Source: Oxalobacteraceae bacterium
GTDB taxonomy: Bacteria > Pseudomonadota > Gammaproteobacteria > Burkholderiales > Burkholderiaceae_D
Reading direction: 5' to 3'
DNA: 64,000 nt
NCBI GenBank assembly: GCA_947374865.1
Contig: CANCDR010000001.1
Location: 186,001-250,000 of the forward strand
The translations under genes and the position numbers were made by a program. This document shows, piece after piece, positions 15,611 to 25,436 of this stretch. How positions within the stretch are numbered: the first letter of the stretch is position 1; each line of letters starts with the position of its first letter. The notes beneath the pieces are model-generated. The model worked only from the letters and a program-made list of their open reading frames with translations, was not told the origin of the DNA and did no database searches.

Positions 15611-18076
15611 TTACTTCACGCTGATCTTTACCGTATCACCCGCGCTACTCGTCGCCACCACGCTCACTGTTACGCCATCGACCACGATAGCGTCACCGGC
15701 ATGCAAGGCGGCGTCTTCAAAGGTCGCTGAGGTCGAGCCAATGCGGCGTTGGGTGTTATAGCCCCCGCCAAGCTGGCCAATTGTCATATCGACCGTGTAG
15801 ACCAGCACACCCTCGTTACTCGCCTTGATGTTGTCATAGCCCTCATTTTTACGTGATTCCATGACCAGCATTTTTGACGTCGACAAAGGCACCATGATCA
15901 TCTTGGTCGCCGCATTTTGGCGCACGAGTGGACTGATTTTGATCGTTGTACCCGCGGCGCTGATGGTTTTCTTGGGAAGACAGGCAACTTGCGCATCCGC
16001 GAGCCATCCCTGCAAATACCTGTCCCAGCCATTGTGTTCAATTGCATTGTTAGTCCAACTCATCGCCATGACACTCCAGTATCCCAATGTTTGAGAGGCA
16101 TGGTTTAAATCTTCATCGTAGAGACCAAATGCGTGCCCGGTCTCATGGACCATCCACTTCCAATCGCCGCCTATAATTCCGTTATTCGTATTTAAATACA
16201 TATCAGCACCACCACTTGCACCATTCGTTACATAACCAGTCGTTGTGAAAATCGGATACGTAATTGCAGGCCCCCAACCAATAGACGACATCGGCGTTTC
16301 TTTCGGAACCAATGGATAAACGGCATCGTATTGACTCAAGTCGATCAGAGGACTGATCGAATCAAAAATAGCTTTCCGGTAGCCGCTCGCATCCCCTGCT
16401 CCCACATTGGAGCCCATATTGTATTTCGTCGATAAGAAAGGCAGGCGTACCCATGTCGGCAAGATATCCACATCAAAGGCTACCCGTCCATAAGACTGTT
16501 TGGCATAAAAATCGCGGAAGTTATTGGCGATTGGCGTGAAGGCCGTCACAGGATTATCGATGCCTGCCTGATCAGAAAAATCTACCGGAATGATCAAGGT
16601 ACGAATACGACCATACGAAGGGAGGCGCGTCCGCACCTTGGGAAAACCTGCGGAAAGATCGGTACTTAATGAGCGATTCGGCGTTATCTGGTCGATCAAT
16701 TGGCATTCTGAAGTCGGCTTAAACGTTGAAGCAGGCTCTTTCGCCAAGGCAGTCAATTTATCCCGGAGTTGCTGAACTGCTGCTGGCACAGTCGTCACAA
16801 GATCCACAGTCACGGCAAAAAAACCATTGCTATCAGCAGTTAAACCATCCATTGATACAGCACCAGAATTTGAAACAGTCACGAAATAACGGTGTCTGGA
16901 AAATAGCGACGTTTGGCCATTTGGTTCAACCGTATCAAACTGATAGGCGCCTGCCGCTAAAGTTAAAAAAAGCGTCCCGTCTGCCGAGCCGGTAGTAAAT
17001 TTCCAGGCAGAAGAGCCAGCGGTCACATAAAAAATGGACGGCTTGACGACTGCCGCATTGGGGGAACGGGGATCATAAATCCACAGTTTTAGATTGGCGC
17101 CCGAAGGAGCCACCGTGACATTCGCAGGTACCGGCGGTATCGTCGCACTGCTCGTCGTTGGAATCACGATCTCTGAAGGAAAAGTCGCCACAGCTCTCGT
17201 CGCAACAGAATTCATTGCCGGAATAGTCGAAGCCGAAAATCCCAAATCATTCAAGCCAATCACGGAACGTGCCGCATTCATATCCGTCGATGTAATCGCG
17301 GCGGCGACTAAAATACCTTTGGTAATGGGATCGGTATTAAAGTTAATGCCTGCATCAACGGCGACACTTTTGGAAACAGTACTTTTATTATCCAGCAGAT
17401 CCGCCACGTAGCCATAGGTCTTGTCACCCTTGTAGGTATGCGCTGACGCCAATATATCAATCACCAGCGAGCCACGGGTGGCCGTACCATCCAATAGTTT
17501 GCCAGTCCAATAATTTAATCCATCGGCATCTGCGCCGTCGGCACGACCCAACACATTTTTATAAACAATATTGATGAAGTCGGCATTTGTCATATTGGCG
17601 GTATAACCAGTCGTCGCCGCATTGGCGATACCCGCGCCATAAAAGGAATCTGCAATTGATTTGAGACTCTGGCCAGCACTGAACTGATTAATCCAGTAAT
17701 TGAGACCATCTGCATCCGGTACGCGATTGAAGAATGCGACATACAGTTCGATCAGGGTGGTCAAATTGGCCGCCGAAATCTTGGCCGCTGATACCGCCGT
17801 TAATGTATTAATTGTCACATCTGAAAAAATCAGGCGCGATGCGTTAGCGATCGTCGTGGTACCTGTTGTACCGAAGTGATCGACGACGGTGTAAGTCGTA
17901 CCGCTGCTGGTGACGGTGTAGTCATTACGTACACCAGCAAAAGTCGCCTGTGTCGAAACGACGGTCGTGTCGGCAAACAGCTTGGAAAGTAAAGAACCAT
18001 CTTTGCTGCTACCACCGCCGCAGCTGCTTAATACAATCGATAAAACTAATATGAAGACCGGACTGATTATTTTCAT
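15611..18076 (-). CDS. Secreted lipoprotein with DUF4214 and M6-like zinc metalloprotease domains
   Basis: The 821-residue product starts with a lipoprotein signal (hydrophobic core then LSSC, Cys at residue 19), so it is likely anchored to a membrane or exposed on the surface. Residues about 100-240 form two DUF4214 units (LYVAFFNRVPDADGLNYW and VYKNVLGRADGADADGLNYW), a domain common in secreted proteins of Burkholderiales. A beta-sandwich-like stretch follows (about 320-430). From about 480 there is a peptidase M6-like domain with HETGHAFGLYDE (zinc-binding HExxH plus downstream Asp) and SVMAMSW as the Met-turn. It is probably an extracellular protease. It lies downstream of tpsA on the same strand after a 322-base gap, so it may be transcribed separately. 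Confidence 0.82.
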   Translation of the reverse strand: MKIISPVFILVLSIVLSSCGGGSSKDGSLLSKLFADTTVVSTQATFAGVRNDYTVTSSGTTYTVVDHFGTTGTTTIANASRLIFSDVTINTLTAVSAAKISAANLTTLIELYVAFFNRVPDADGLNYWINQFSAGQSLKSIADSFYGAGIANAATTGYTANMTNADFINIVYKNVLGRADGADADGLNYWTGKLLDGTATRGSLVIDILASAHTYKGDKTYGYVADLLDNKSTVSKSVAVDAGINFNTDPITKGILVAAAITSTDMNAARSVIGLNDLGFSASTIPAMNSVATRAVATFPSEIVIPTTSSATIPPVPANVTVAPSGANLKLWIYDPRSPNAAVVKPSIFYVTAGSSAWKFTTGSADGTLFLTLAAGAYQFDTVEPNGQTSLFSRHRYFVTVSNSGAVSMDGLTADSNGFFAVTVDLVTTVPAAVQQLRDKLTALAKEPASTFKPTSECQLIDQITPNRSLSTDLSAGFPKVRTRLPSYGRIRTLIIPVDFSDQAGIDNPVTAFTPIANNFRDFYAKQSYGRVAFDVDILPTWVRLPFLSTKYNMGSNVGAGDASGYRKAIFDSISPLIDLSQYDAVYPLVPKETPMSSIGWGPAITYPIFTTTGYVTNGASGGADMYLNTNNGIIGGDWKWMVHETGHAFGLYDEDLNHASQTLGYWSVMAMSWTNNAIEHNGWDRYLQGWLADAQVACLPKKTISAAGTTIKISPLVRQNAATKMIMVPLSTSKMLVMESRKNEGYDNIKASNEGVLVYTVDMTIGQLGGGYNTQRRIGSTSATFEDAALHAGDAIVVDGVTVSVVATSSAGDTVKISVK

Positions 18077-18398
18077 TTTTTTATATTAAATTAATTTTTT
18101 CAGTTTCATCTCAAATGATTCATATAGTCAGTCTGCCATATGTAATAGTATTGAAACAACACGTATTTGCAGGACACGTAAAAAAAATAAGAAGCGGATT
18201 AGCGGCTATGCCAATTTAAAAAAAATTGAGCGATCACCTTCAACCAGACAGGTAATCCGTCTAAGTCTTATTATCATGCATACCGATCCGGTAAAGAATT
18301 TAATGTCTGTAAAAATAGACCAGTCAATGCAACTTAAAGCCGTAAGCGACGCATTCAATCATGCCTGACGTGAATGCGTCAACTTGCGTATTGATCTG
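18077..18398. other. Non-coding gap between tpsA and the M6 lipoprotein gene
   Basis: This 322-base AT-rich stretch holds no credible gene. It contains an AT hairpin (CAATTT at 18212-18217 pairing with AAATTG at 18223-18228) and the inverted repeat at 18348-18380. It presumably carries the end of the tpsA transcript and the promoter of the lipoprotein gene, but I can place no clear -35/-10 pair. Confidence 0.6.
18348..18380 (-). repeat. Perfect 10-bp inverted repeat just after tpsA
   Basis: GACGCATTCA (18348-18357) and TGAATGCGTC (18371-18380) are perfect arms around 13 bases, starting 19 bases beyond the tpsA stop. There is no T run after it on the minus strand, so it may be a transcript-stabilising hairpin rather than an intrinsic terminator. 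Confidence 0.55.
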
Positions 18399-21300
18399 CT
18401 ATTTTTTCACAGCTTCCGAAATCTGAATCACCGTCGTCTGTCCACCTACCGTCACCTGCACTTGCAAGGGATACGCACCCTCGGGCGCTACGCCGACGTC
18501 AAAGCTGCGTGTCTGCGGATTATAGGTAATCCAATCCGGTAGCTGTTCGCCATTCGACTTTGTGACTGTGACAGTCTGCGCAGCAGAAGTGGCAGCAGGG
18601 ATGATCTGTTCCGGCAATGGGATCACCAGGCTAGACGCGGAACTGGCACTTCCAGCAGGCACGATCACATCGACGACGCCCGAACCTTGTGCCGAAGGCG
18701 TTCGAACCAAGTTAATGATGACGCCAGGCGTGGCGATTGCCACGGCCACCGTTGCTGCGCCAGATACCACCGGCACAACGGGCGTTGGTACCGGGACAAT
18801 AACCGGCTTGCTGTTAGGCGATTCGACTACGGTTGGTGCAGGCGCTGCCAATGGCGCAACTAAAGGCGCTGGTGCGGCAATAGCGACCGGCAATGGTGGT
18901 GGCGGGATCACAATCACGACCGGTACCGGCGTGATGTTGGCCGTTAATCCGCCAGGCTGTACTGCTGTGTAGTTCGCTGCATCGGCGCCGGTAAGCGTAT
19001 AGTTCGTCACCGCGACAGCCTTACCGTTACCGACTTCCTTGTCTACAAAATTCCCAACACCTGAGCCAGATACGCTGACGGCGTCATTACCTAATTTCGT
19101 CACCGTTGGCGTTCCTGTGAGCGTTGCCAAAGTCAGTCCGTCAAACATCTTGTTGACAGCACTGACACCGGTAATCGTCAACGGTGCTGGCGTAATATTC
19201 GCTGTCAGGCCCACCGGTTGCGATACGCTATAGTTGGCTGCATCGGTGCCACTGAGAGCAAAGCCGGTAACTGTTACGGCCTTGGCTGTGCCGACATTTT
19301 TGTCGGCAAAATTACCTGTACCGCCAGTGGCGCTCACAACGTCGGTTCCCAAAACAGCCAGCTTGGCCGTTCCAGTGAGCGTAACTTGAGTAGTGGTGTC
19401 GTAGACTTTGCTGGTAGAACTGATTCCACTGATCGTCAGCGGCGCTGGTGTAATATTGGCAGTTAAACCCGTTGGCTGGGTGAGCGTATAGTTCCCTGCC
19501 GCTGCACCAGATAAGGTATAGCCAGAGACCGTAACGGCCTTGGCAGTACCAACGTTTTTATCTACAAAATTCCCTGTTCCACCACTTACGCTAAGTGCAT
19601 CACCACCCAAAGAGCTGACTGTCGCCGTACCGGTAAGCGTATCGTTCGTCGTGCTGTCATAGACCTTATTGGATGCAGCAACGCCCGTCACGGTCAGCGG
19701 GGCTGGCGTGATATTGGCTGTTAAACCCGTTGGCTGAGCGATCGTATAGTTCCCTGCTGCCGCACCAGATAAGGCATAGCCACTGACTGTCACGGCCTTA
19801 CCCGTGCCAACGTTTTTATCTACAAAGCTACCAGTTCCACCGCTCACACTAAGCACATCGCCACTCAAGGCACTCACCGTAGCCGTACCGGTAAGCGTAT
19901 CCGTAGTCGTACTGTCGTAGACTTTATTGGATGCACTCACACCGGTAACGCTCAGTGATGCTGGCGTAATGTTAGCGCTTAAGCCTGTTGGCTGCGTAAG
20001 CGTGTAGTTCCCCGCCGCGGCGCCGGACAAAGTGTAGCCAGAAACCGTAACAGTCTTGCCGGTACCAACGTTTTTATCTGCAAAATTGGCCGTACCACCA
20101 CTGACACTGATTGCATCACCGCTCAAGGCGCTAACTGTGGCTGTACCGATCAGCGTATCCGAGGTTGTAGCGTCATAGACTTTATTCGATGCGCTCACAC
20201 CGGTCACGCTCAGTGGCCGTGGGGTGATGTTAGCCGTTAAACCCGTTGGCTGGGTGAGCGTGTAGTTTGCTGCATTGGTACCCGATAAGGTGTAGCCAGA
20301 TACCGTGACTGACTTACCAGTTCCCACATTTTTGTCGGCAAAACTTCCTATACCACCACTCACAGTGAGAATATCTCCGCCCGTACCGCTAATCGTTGGC
20401 GAACCAGTGAGTACGTCAATCGTTGTGCCGTCATACACTTTGTTTGAAGCCGTGACACCGGTAATGGTCAGCCCCAACGACGAAATATTAGCGCTCAAGC
20501 CGCTTGGCTGCATCAGCGTATAGTTACCGGCATCGGCACCGGATAAGGTGTAGCCAGAGACTGTGACAGACTTGGCGATGCCAACGCTTTTATCAGCAAA
20601 GCTTCCGACACCACCAGCAACACTCAGCGAATCGCTGCCCAAGGCGCTCACAGTTGGTGTGCCTGTGAGCGTCGCACTCGTCGCACCGTCGTAGACCTTG
20701 TTGGATGCCGCAACGCCATTGACGACAATTGACGCTGGCGTAATACTGGCCGTTAAACCCGTCGGCTGCGAGAGTGAATAATTCCCGGCATAGGTACCAG
20801 ATAAGGTGTAGCCGGAGACCGTAACGGACTTGCCCGTGCCAACGTTCTTGTCGGCAAAGCTGCCGGACCCGCCACTCACGCTAATGACATCAGCGCCCAG
20901 GGCGCTGACCGTGGGCGCTCCAACGAGGCTTACACTCGCCGTACTGTCATACACCTTGCTGGATGCGCTAACCCCTGCGACTGTGAGCGAGGCTGGCGTG
21001 ATATTCGCCGTTAAACCCGTTGGCTGCGAGAGAATGTAGTTTGCGGCCTTATCACCAGATAAAGAAAAGCCAGTAACTGTGACAGCTTTTCCTGTCCCCA
21101 CGTTCTTGTCAGCGAAGCTGGCACTGCCGGCATTAATCGTAATGGCATCACTATTGACGGTCGCGATTGATGCCGTACCGCTCAAGTTGACAGACGTCGA
21201 CGCATCATAGACTTTATTGGAAGCCGTAATACCACTGATGCTCACCGGACGTGCCGTCACGCTCCAGCTGATCGCACCACCGGCAGATAAGGTGTAAGCA

Positions 21301-24300
21301 GTATTGCCAAGGGTAAGTCCGCTGCCATACGTGAGCGAATAAGACGTACCGACCACCGAGCTTGCCGTAGGAGCACCTGTCACTACCATCGTACCCGTAG
21401 GCGATGCATTCGTGACCTCTACATTGCCGGCACTTGTTGTGTACAAATGGTAGCTAAACACGGGCGTATTACCGTACACACTGCTGCCCGTATCGACGCG
21501 CGCATAAATTGGCGTCGTCAAAACCTTACGATAATAAAAATTACGGGCGCCTGCAGTAATTGCCGTATCGACGTCCGTTAACGCACTTCTAGCCGAATTG
21601 CCTTTTGTGATCGAAGAGAAGCTGGTAGCACCTACCATTTTTGCTGCCAGTGTCGCGACTGAAATCGTATCCGGTGAACCCGCGAATAAGGTGATAGTGC
21701 CAGTGCTTGACGTTGTAACAAAGTTGCTCAAAGTAACATCGCCGCCAGTGCTTGTCCCAGCGGCGGTTGCGCTACCGGCCAGCAGCGTGATATTACTAGC
21801 GGCATCGGTCAAGGTAATGGTCTTGTCGATATTCAACGCACCAGTAGTTTCGACCGTGACATTGCCTGTGCCACCGATCGCTGTGCCACTACTCACCATA
21901 GCACTGAGTGCGACGTCGCCAGATCGTTTAAATACCAGATTAGCGTTAGTCGTCACAGCGCCTGTTCCCAGTGTTCCTGTGGTACCGCCGGCGCCGACTT
22001 GCAAGGTACCCGCACTAACAGTCGTCGTGCCAGTATAAGTATTATTGCTATTTAAAATTAATGTGCCAGCACCTGATTTTGTCAACGTCGTCGCACCTAT
22101 CAATGGACCGGTTAAATTACCCGTACCTGCAAGCGTGAAGCTGGATGAGGTGGTCAGACAAAAACCTGCCAAGGTAACGCCATTGCAGCTAAAATTCGTC
22201 GTGCTATTGCTATAAGCAGTCATGGTTTGTGCGTTCACGCTCAAACTCGTCGCATAAATAGACAAGGGTGCAATGTTGGAGGCGCCTAATTTGACCGTAC
22301 CACCGGAAGTGATCGCGACATTACCAATTTTTGTCGGCAAGTCGTTCGTACCAATCGCCAAATTACCATCAAGTTCTACATTCCCTGTTGTCGCCGTAAT
22401 CGTGAGGTCGGTCGTGCTGCTATTTGAAATGGCGCCAACAATAGTGACATTACCGGTGTTCGATGTTAGCGAGGTAACACCGCCCAACTGGAACACGCCG
22501 GCATACGATTGATTTCCACTTGACGCAATACTCGAGCCTGTCACATTCGTTGCACCAATGCCTGCTTTACTTAAGGAACTCACATACACCGGAGAAGCAA
22601 AACTTGTCGTACCCGTGGTGGTCACATTTAATGCGCCGATAGGGGCTGCAATATCTCCGACATCGCCTGCCATCGTGACAGCTCCGCTACCTGAACTTAT
22701 TGTTAAATTGGCGTCAACAGGATCGCCGTCATTACTTCCCTTACTGACCGTACCGTTTAAACTGACCGCACCATTCGACGTGGTAGTCATGAGGGTCGTC
22801 ATGAGGTTAGTAGCTGTATTCAGCCGCACCGGCCCCGTGTAGGATTGTGCTCCAGTCGTGGTCATGGAGCCACTCAAATCAATACGAGTAGTCCCCGTCA
22901 CATCAAGAGAGGCTAAGGCCGTACCACTACCCACATTACCCATTAAATACACGCCTCCACTGGGGGAATTCACAGTGAAATTACGGGCACTGGCATTCGT
23001 CACATTTCCATTAATGACGATGTCTCCGCCGCCATAAGTAATCGTTGCATAACCCGTAGTGGCAGTCGGCGGGGCATCATTGGATAGCCTCACGGCATTC
23101 GGTACCGCAATGGTGGAGGTACTCAGGGACGTTGTAGCAAAACCGTTCGCAGCGCCACTTGACCCAAGATTCGCACCACGGCCAATCCATTCACTCACAT
23201 CGGTATAGAAAATAGATACATTGGAAAGACCGCCCCGCAAACCACCACCGCCACCGCCAGAACCGCCACCATCCTGAATTGGGCTAGCCTGATTACCAGC
23301 GTTATAGCCAGCTTGACCGGTAAATGTACCAACAGCCTGATAAGTACTCGCATTCTGTCCAAAACAAGAACTCGGACAATTAGCATTATTACCCGAACCA
23401 CCACCACCACCTCCACCACCGGCAATAAGCATTTGAGAACTGCTTATCGGATGTTCTACCAAGCTGAGAATCGTCGCTGCACCACCACCGCCACCACCAC
23501 CAGAGGAACCACTGGGTCCGGCTTTACCACCCACCGAACCGCTCGCCAGACTAAAGGCATTGGTGCCACCCGCACCACCACCCGTATTACTGGTTGAATT
23601 CACACCCCCAACACCCCCTGAACCGGGTGCTATATAAATCGAACTACCAGGGACGACCGTAAAGGCCGCTGTCAAGCTACCCGAAACGCTGTTTCCTCCA
23701 CCTAAATTTCCGCCATCAGCTCCGCCTGATCCACCAGAGCCACCTACGAGCTTGGCTGTGATCGACGTAACGTCTCCCGGTACCACAAACGTACTTGCTA
23801 CATTGCTGGTAAAGGTTTGACTGATGCCGCTCGTGAGGGTGACGTCCTTGAGCAACGCGACATTGCCATTGAGCGTCATGTTTGCCTTCGTCGTCAGATT
23901 ACTGTTGAGGTTAATACCAGCAGCTCCAGTAAGGACAAGGGTGCCTACTTTAATTTCGGCATTAGTGGTGATGGCGCCCTCAGCTGTCAGTGTTAACGAG
24001 TTTGTGCTGGTTCCGATGGTATTGATCGTTGAATCGACGGTGATATTGCCAGTCCCCGGACCAGGACCATAAGCTGCAATGTTGGCCGTTGTGGTAACTG
24101 CAACATTTGACGTACTTAGAGCCGTCGCCAAAGATGCAGCTGCATCTGAATCTATCGTATAGTCAAAAGGATCCAGCAACCAAGTCCCCGTTTTACCCAA
24201 AGGCGCTTGTGTACTTACCCTGGCCGTCGCACCAATATCCAAATGACTACCCGAGGTCTCCACAAAGCCGCCATTCCCACCCAAATCTCCACCGCGGGCC

Positions 24301-25421
24301 GAAATACTGCCGAAATAATTCGTCTGACTATCCACGTTATCCAGACTCGATATCACCATCACCGTGCCGCCATTTGCGGTACTGTTTGGCGCTGCATCGG
24401 CACGCGCCGTTCCGCCCATGCTAATTTGATCGCTGGCGGTAATGCGGATCATGCCGCCGTCACTCACCATCCCGCTCGCTTCCAGCGTGCCGGTATTGCG
24501 CACCACGCCACCTTGTAGTCTGTTGGCTGCCTGAGCCGATAAAATAATCAATCCACCGGGGCCCTGCACCGCCAGATTATTTTCTACCAAGGCTGCGATG
24601 GTCGAAGGCTCGACCCGAATCGTACTCAGCTTGTTGTTGGCATCAAACTGCAATTCGTACACTTCACCTGCTGCCAACGCAACGGTACCCATTTGCGCGA
24701 TGATCACGCCGTTATTGCGTACTTCGGGTGCCAGCAGCGCAATGTAGCCGCCCAGGCCAGCACTTAAGTTACCGTCATTGATGACGCTGCCAGTGGCGCC
24801 ATTGCGGCTAAACTTATTCACGCCGGCCATAAAGTCGGCGTCACTCATGCTATGCGTCGTCGCGACTAATCCACCTACATCGACGCTGGCGCCAGGCGCA
24901 AAATACACCCCGTTTGGATTCGTCAAAAATACCTGCCCCGGCGCGCTGATCTTGCCAAATATCTGACTAGGATTACTGTCGAGTACACGATTGAGCAGCA
25001 CGCTACTCGTTGATGGCTGGGCGATGTTGACTTGCGCCTGCGCGCCGACATTAAAGCTCGACCAATTGATCGCTGCGCGCGGTGTGCTCTGGGTGATCGT
25101 CATCGTCGCGCCTGACTGGGCGATGGCAGCACTGCCTGCAGAAACATTACCGCCAACAGGGAGCTGGGTAGGCAGCGGCGCAGCAGCTATCGCCAGCGTG
25201 ACTGCGCCCATGCCAACGAGCGAACCCACGAGTGGCTTTAGGGCAGACTTCAGGATCAAGCCGGCAATTTGATAGGCAGACAAAGCTGCAGCTGCAGCGG
25301 AACGGGCACCACCAACACTGCTCACGTCGGCCTGACTTTTGCCACGCGTTGACACATTTTCTGACACCGGCACCCAGGAAGCGGTGCTGTTATTCCAAAC
25401 TAAGCGATAGGTCTTGTTCAT
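18399..25421 (-). CDS. Giant two-partner secretion exoprotein (TpsA, FHA-like) with nine MBG/YDG-type repeats
   Basis: The product is about 2340 residues. In order: an extended signal (ESPR, MNKTYRLVWN then a hydrophobic segment near residues 50-90); a TPS secretion domain with VLLNRVLDSNPSQIFGKI and FLTNPNGVYF; a beta-helix region of short hydrophobic repeats; a glycine-rich block encoded near 23.2-23.8 kb with one Cys pair; an autotransporter-associated strand repeat (GAGTLILNSNNTYTGTTTV); nine 86-residue repeats with NKVYD...ADKNVGTGK...NYTL.QPTGLTANITP; a Pro/Ala/Val-rich linker; and a final domain of about 120 residues (WITYNPQTRSFDVGV). It is probably exported through TpsB as an adhesin. 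It has no autotransporter barrel. The ATG at 25421 or 25424 is preferred. Confidence 0.92.
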   Translation of the reverse strand: MNKTYRLVWNNSTASWVPVSENVSTRGKSQADVSSVGGARSAAAAALSAYQIAGLILKSALKPLVGSLVGMGAVTLAIAAAPLPTQLPVGGNVSAGSAAIAQSGATMTITQSTPRAAINWSSFNVGAQAQVNIAQPSTSSVLLNRVLDSNPSQIFGKISAPGQVFLTNPNGVYFAPGASVDVGGLVATTHSMSDADFMAGVNKFSRNGATGSVINDGNLSAGLGGYIALLAPEVRNNGVIIAQMGTVALAAGEVYELQFDANNKLSTIRVEPSTIAALVENNLAVQGPGGLIILSAQAANRLQGGVVRNTGTLEASGMVSDGGMIRITASDQISMGGTARADAAPNSTANGGTVMVISSLDNVDSQTNYFGSISARGGDLGGNGGFVETSGSHLDIGATARVSTQAPLGKTGTWLLDPFDYTIDSDAAASLATALSTSNVAVTTTANIAAYGPGPGTGNITVDSTINTIGTSTNSLTLTAEGAITTNAEIKVGTLVLTGAAGINLNSNLTTKANMTLNGNVALLKDVTLTSGISQTFTSNVASTFVVPGDVTSITAKLVGGSGGSGGADGGNLGGGNSVSGSLTAAFTVVPGSSIYIAPGSGGVGGVNSTSNTGGGAGGTNAFSLASGSVGGKAGPSGSSGGGGGGGAATILSLVEHPISSSQMLIAGGGGGGGGSGNNANCPSSCFGQNASTYQAVGTFTGQAGYNAGNQASPIQDGGGSGGGGGGLRGGLSNVSIFYTDVSEWIGRGANLGSSGAANGFATTSLSTSTIAVPNAVRLSNDAPPTATTGYATITYGGGDIVINGNVTNASARNFTVNSPSGGVYLMGNVGSGTALASLDVTGTTRIDLSGSMTTTGAQSYTGPVRLNTATNLMTTLMTTTSNGAVSLNGTVSKGSNDGDPVDANLTISSGSGAVTMAGDVGDIAAPIGALNVTTTGTTSFASPVYVSSLSKAGIGATNVTGSSIASSGNQSYAGVFQLGGVTSLTSNTGNVTIVGAISNSSTTDLTITATTGNVELDGNLAIGTNDLPTKIGNVAITSGGTVKLGASNIAPLSIYATSLSVNAQTMTAYSNSTTNFSCNGVTLAGFCLTTSSSFTLAGTGNLTGPLIGATTLTKSGAGTLILNSNNTYTGTTTVSAGTLQVGAGGTTGTLGTGAVTTNANLVFKRSGDVALSAMVSSGTAIGGTGNVTVETTGALNIDKTITLTDAASNITLLAGSATAAGTSTGGDVTLSNFVTTSSTGTITLFAGSPDTISVATLAAKMVGATSFSSITKGNSARSALTDVDTAITAGARNFYYRKVLTTPIYARVDTGSSVYGNTPVFSYHLYTTSAGNVEVTNASPTGTMVVTGAPTASSVVGTSYSLTYGSGLTLGNTAYTLSAGGAISWSVTARPVSISGITASNKVYDASTSVNLSGTASIATVNSDAITINAGSASFADKNVGTGKAVTVTGFSLSGDKAANYILSQPTGLTANITPASLTVAGVSASSKVYDSTASVSLVGAPTVSALGADVISVSGGSGSFADKNVGTGKSVTVSGYTLSGTYAGNYSLSQPTGLTASITPASIVVNGVAASNKVYDGATSATLTGTPTVSALGSDSLSVAGGVGSFADKSVGIAKSVTVSGYTLSGADAGNYTLMQPSGLSANISSLGLTITGVTASNKVYDGTTIDVLTGSPTISGTGGDILTVSGGIGSFADKNVGTGKSVTVSGYTLSGTNAANYTLTQPTGLTANITPRPLSVTGVSASNKVYDATTSDTLIGTATVSALSGDAISVSGGTANFADKNVGTGKTVTVSGYTLSGAAAGNYTLTQPTGLSANITPASLSVTGVSASNKVYDSTTTDTLTGTATVSALSGDVLSVSGGTGSFVDKNVGTGKAVTVSGYALSGAAAGNYTIAQPTGLTANITPAPLTVTGVAASNKVYDSTTNDTLTGTATVSSLGGDALSVSGGTGNFVDKNVGTAKAVTVSGYTLSGAAAGNYTLTQPTGLTANITPAPLTISGISSTSKVYDTTTQVTLTGTAKLAVLGTDVVSATGGTGNFADKNVGTAKAVTVTGFALSGTDAANYSVSQPVGLTANITPAPLTITGVSAVNKMFDGLTLATLTGTPTVTKLGNDAVSVSGSGVGNFVDKEVGNGKAVAVTNYTLTGADAANYTAVQPGGLTANITPVPVVIVIPPPPLPVAIAAPAPLVAPLAAPAPTVVESPNSKPVIVPVPTPVVPVVSGAATVAVAIATPGVIINLVRTPSAQGSGVVDVIVPAGSASSASSLVIPLPEQIIPAATSAAQTVTVTKSNGEQLPDWITYNPQTRSFDVGVAPEGAYPLQVQVTVGGQTTVIQISEAVKK
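18925..21247. repeat. 258-bp tandem repeats (nine units) in tpsA
   Basis: Nine units of 86 codons lie head to tail, visible from the recurring sequence around GGCGTAATATTGGCTGTTAA at about 19195, 19453, 19711 and 19969, exactly 258 bases apart. Units 5-7 from the N-terminus are the most alike in protein, the outer ones more diverged. Such arrays expand and contract by recombination, so this region is also prone to misassembly. Confidence 0.88.
23220..23760. repeat. Glycine-codon-rich low-complexity block in tpsA
   Basis: On the plus strand this shows as runs of CCACCACCGCCACC, that is GGN codons on the coding strand. It encodes three to four clusters of Gly/Ser separated by short normal segments, one holding an NCPSSCFG Cys pair. 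It resembles the glycine-rich fold found in some surface proteins. Confidence 0.75.
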
Positions 25422-25436
25422 CATGAATCCAATCAA

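Noticed and set aside
18925-21247. Regularly spaced repeats that might be taken for a CRISPR array
   Set aside because: The period is 258 bases, the whole unit is repeated and it stays in one long reading frame, so it encodes protein repeats.
23195-23597. Thr/Arg-rich and Val-rich frames opposite the glycine-rich part of tpsA
   Set aside because: They are the complement of GGN-codon runs and have biased composition and no start signals.
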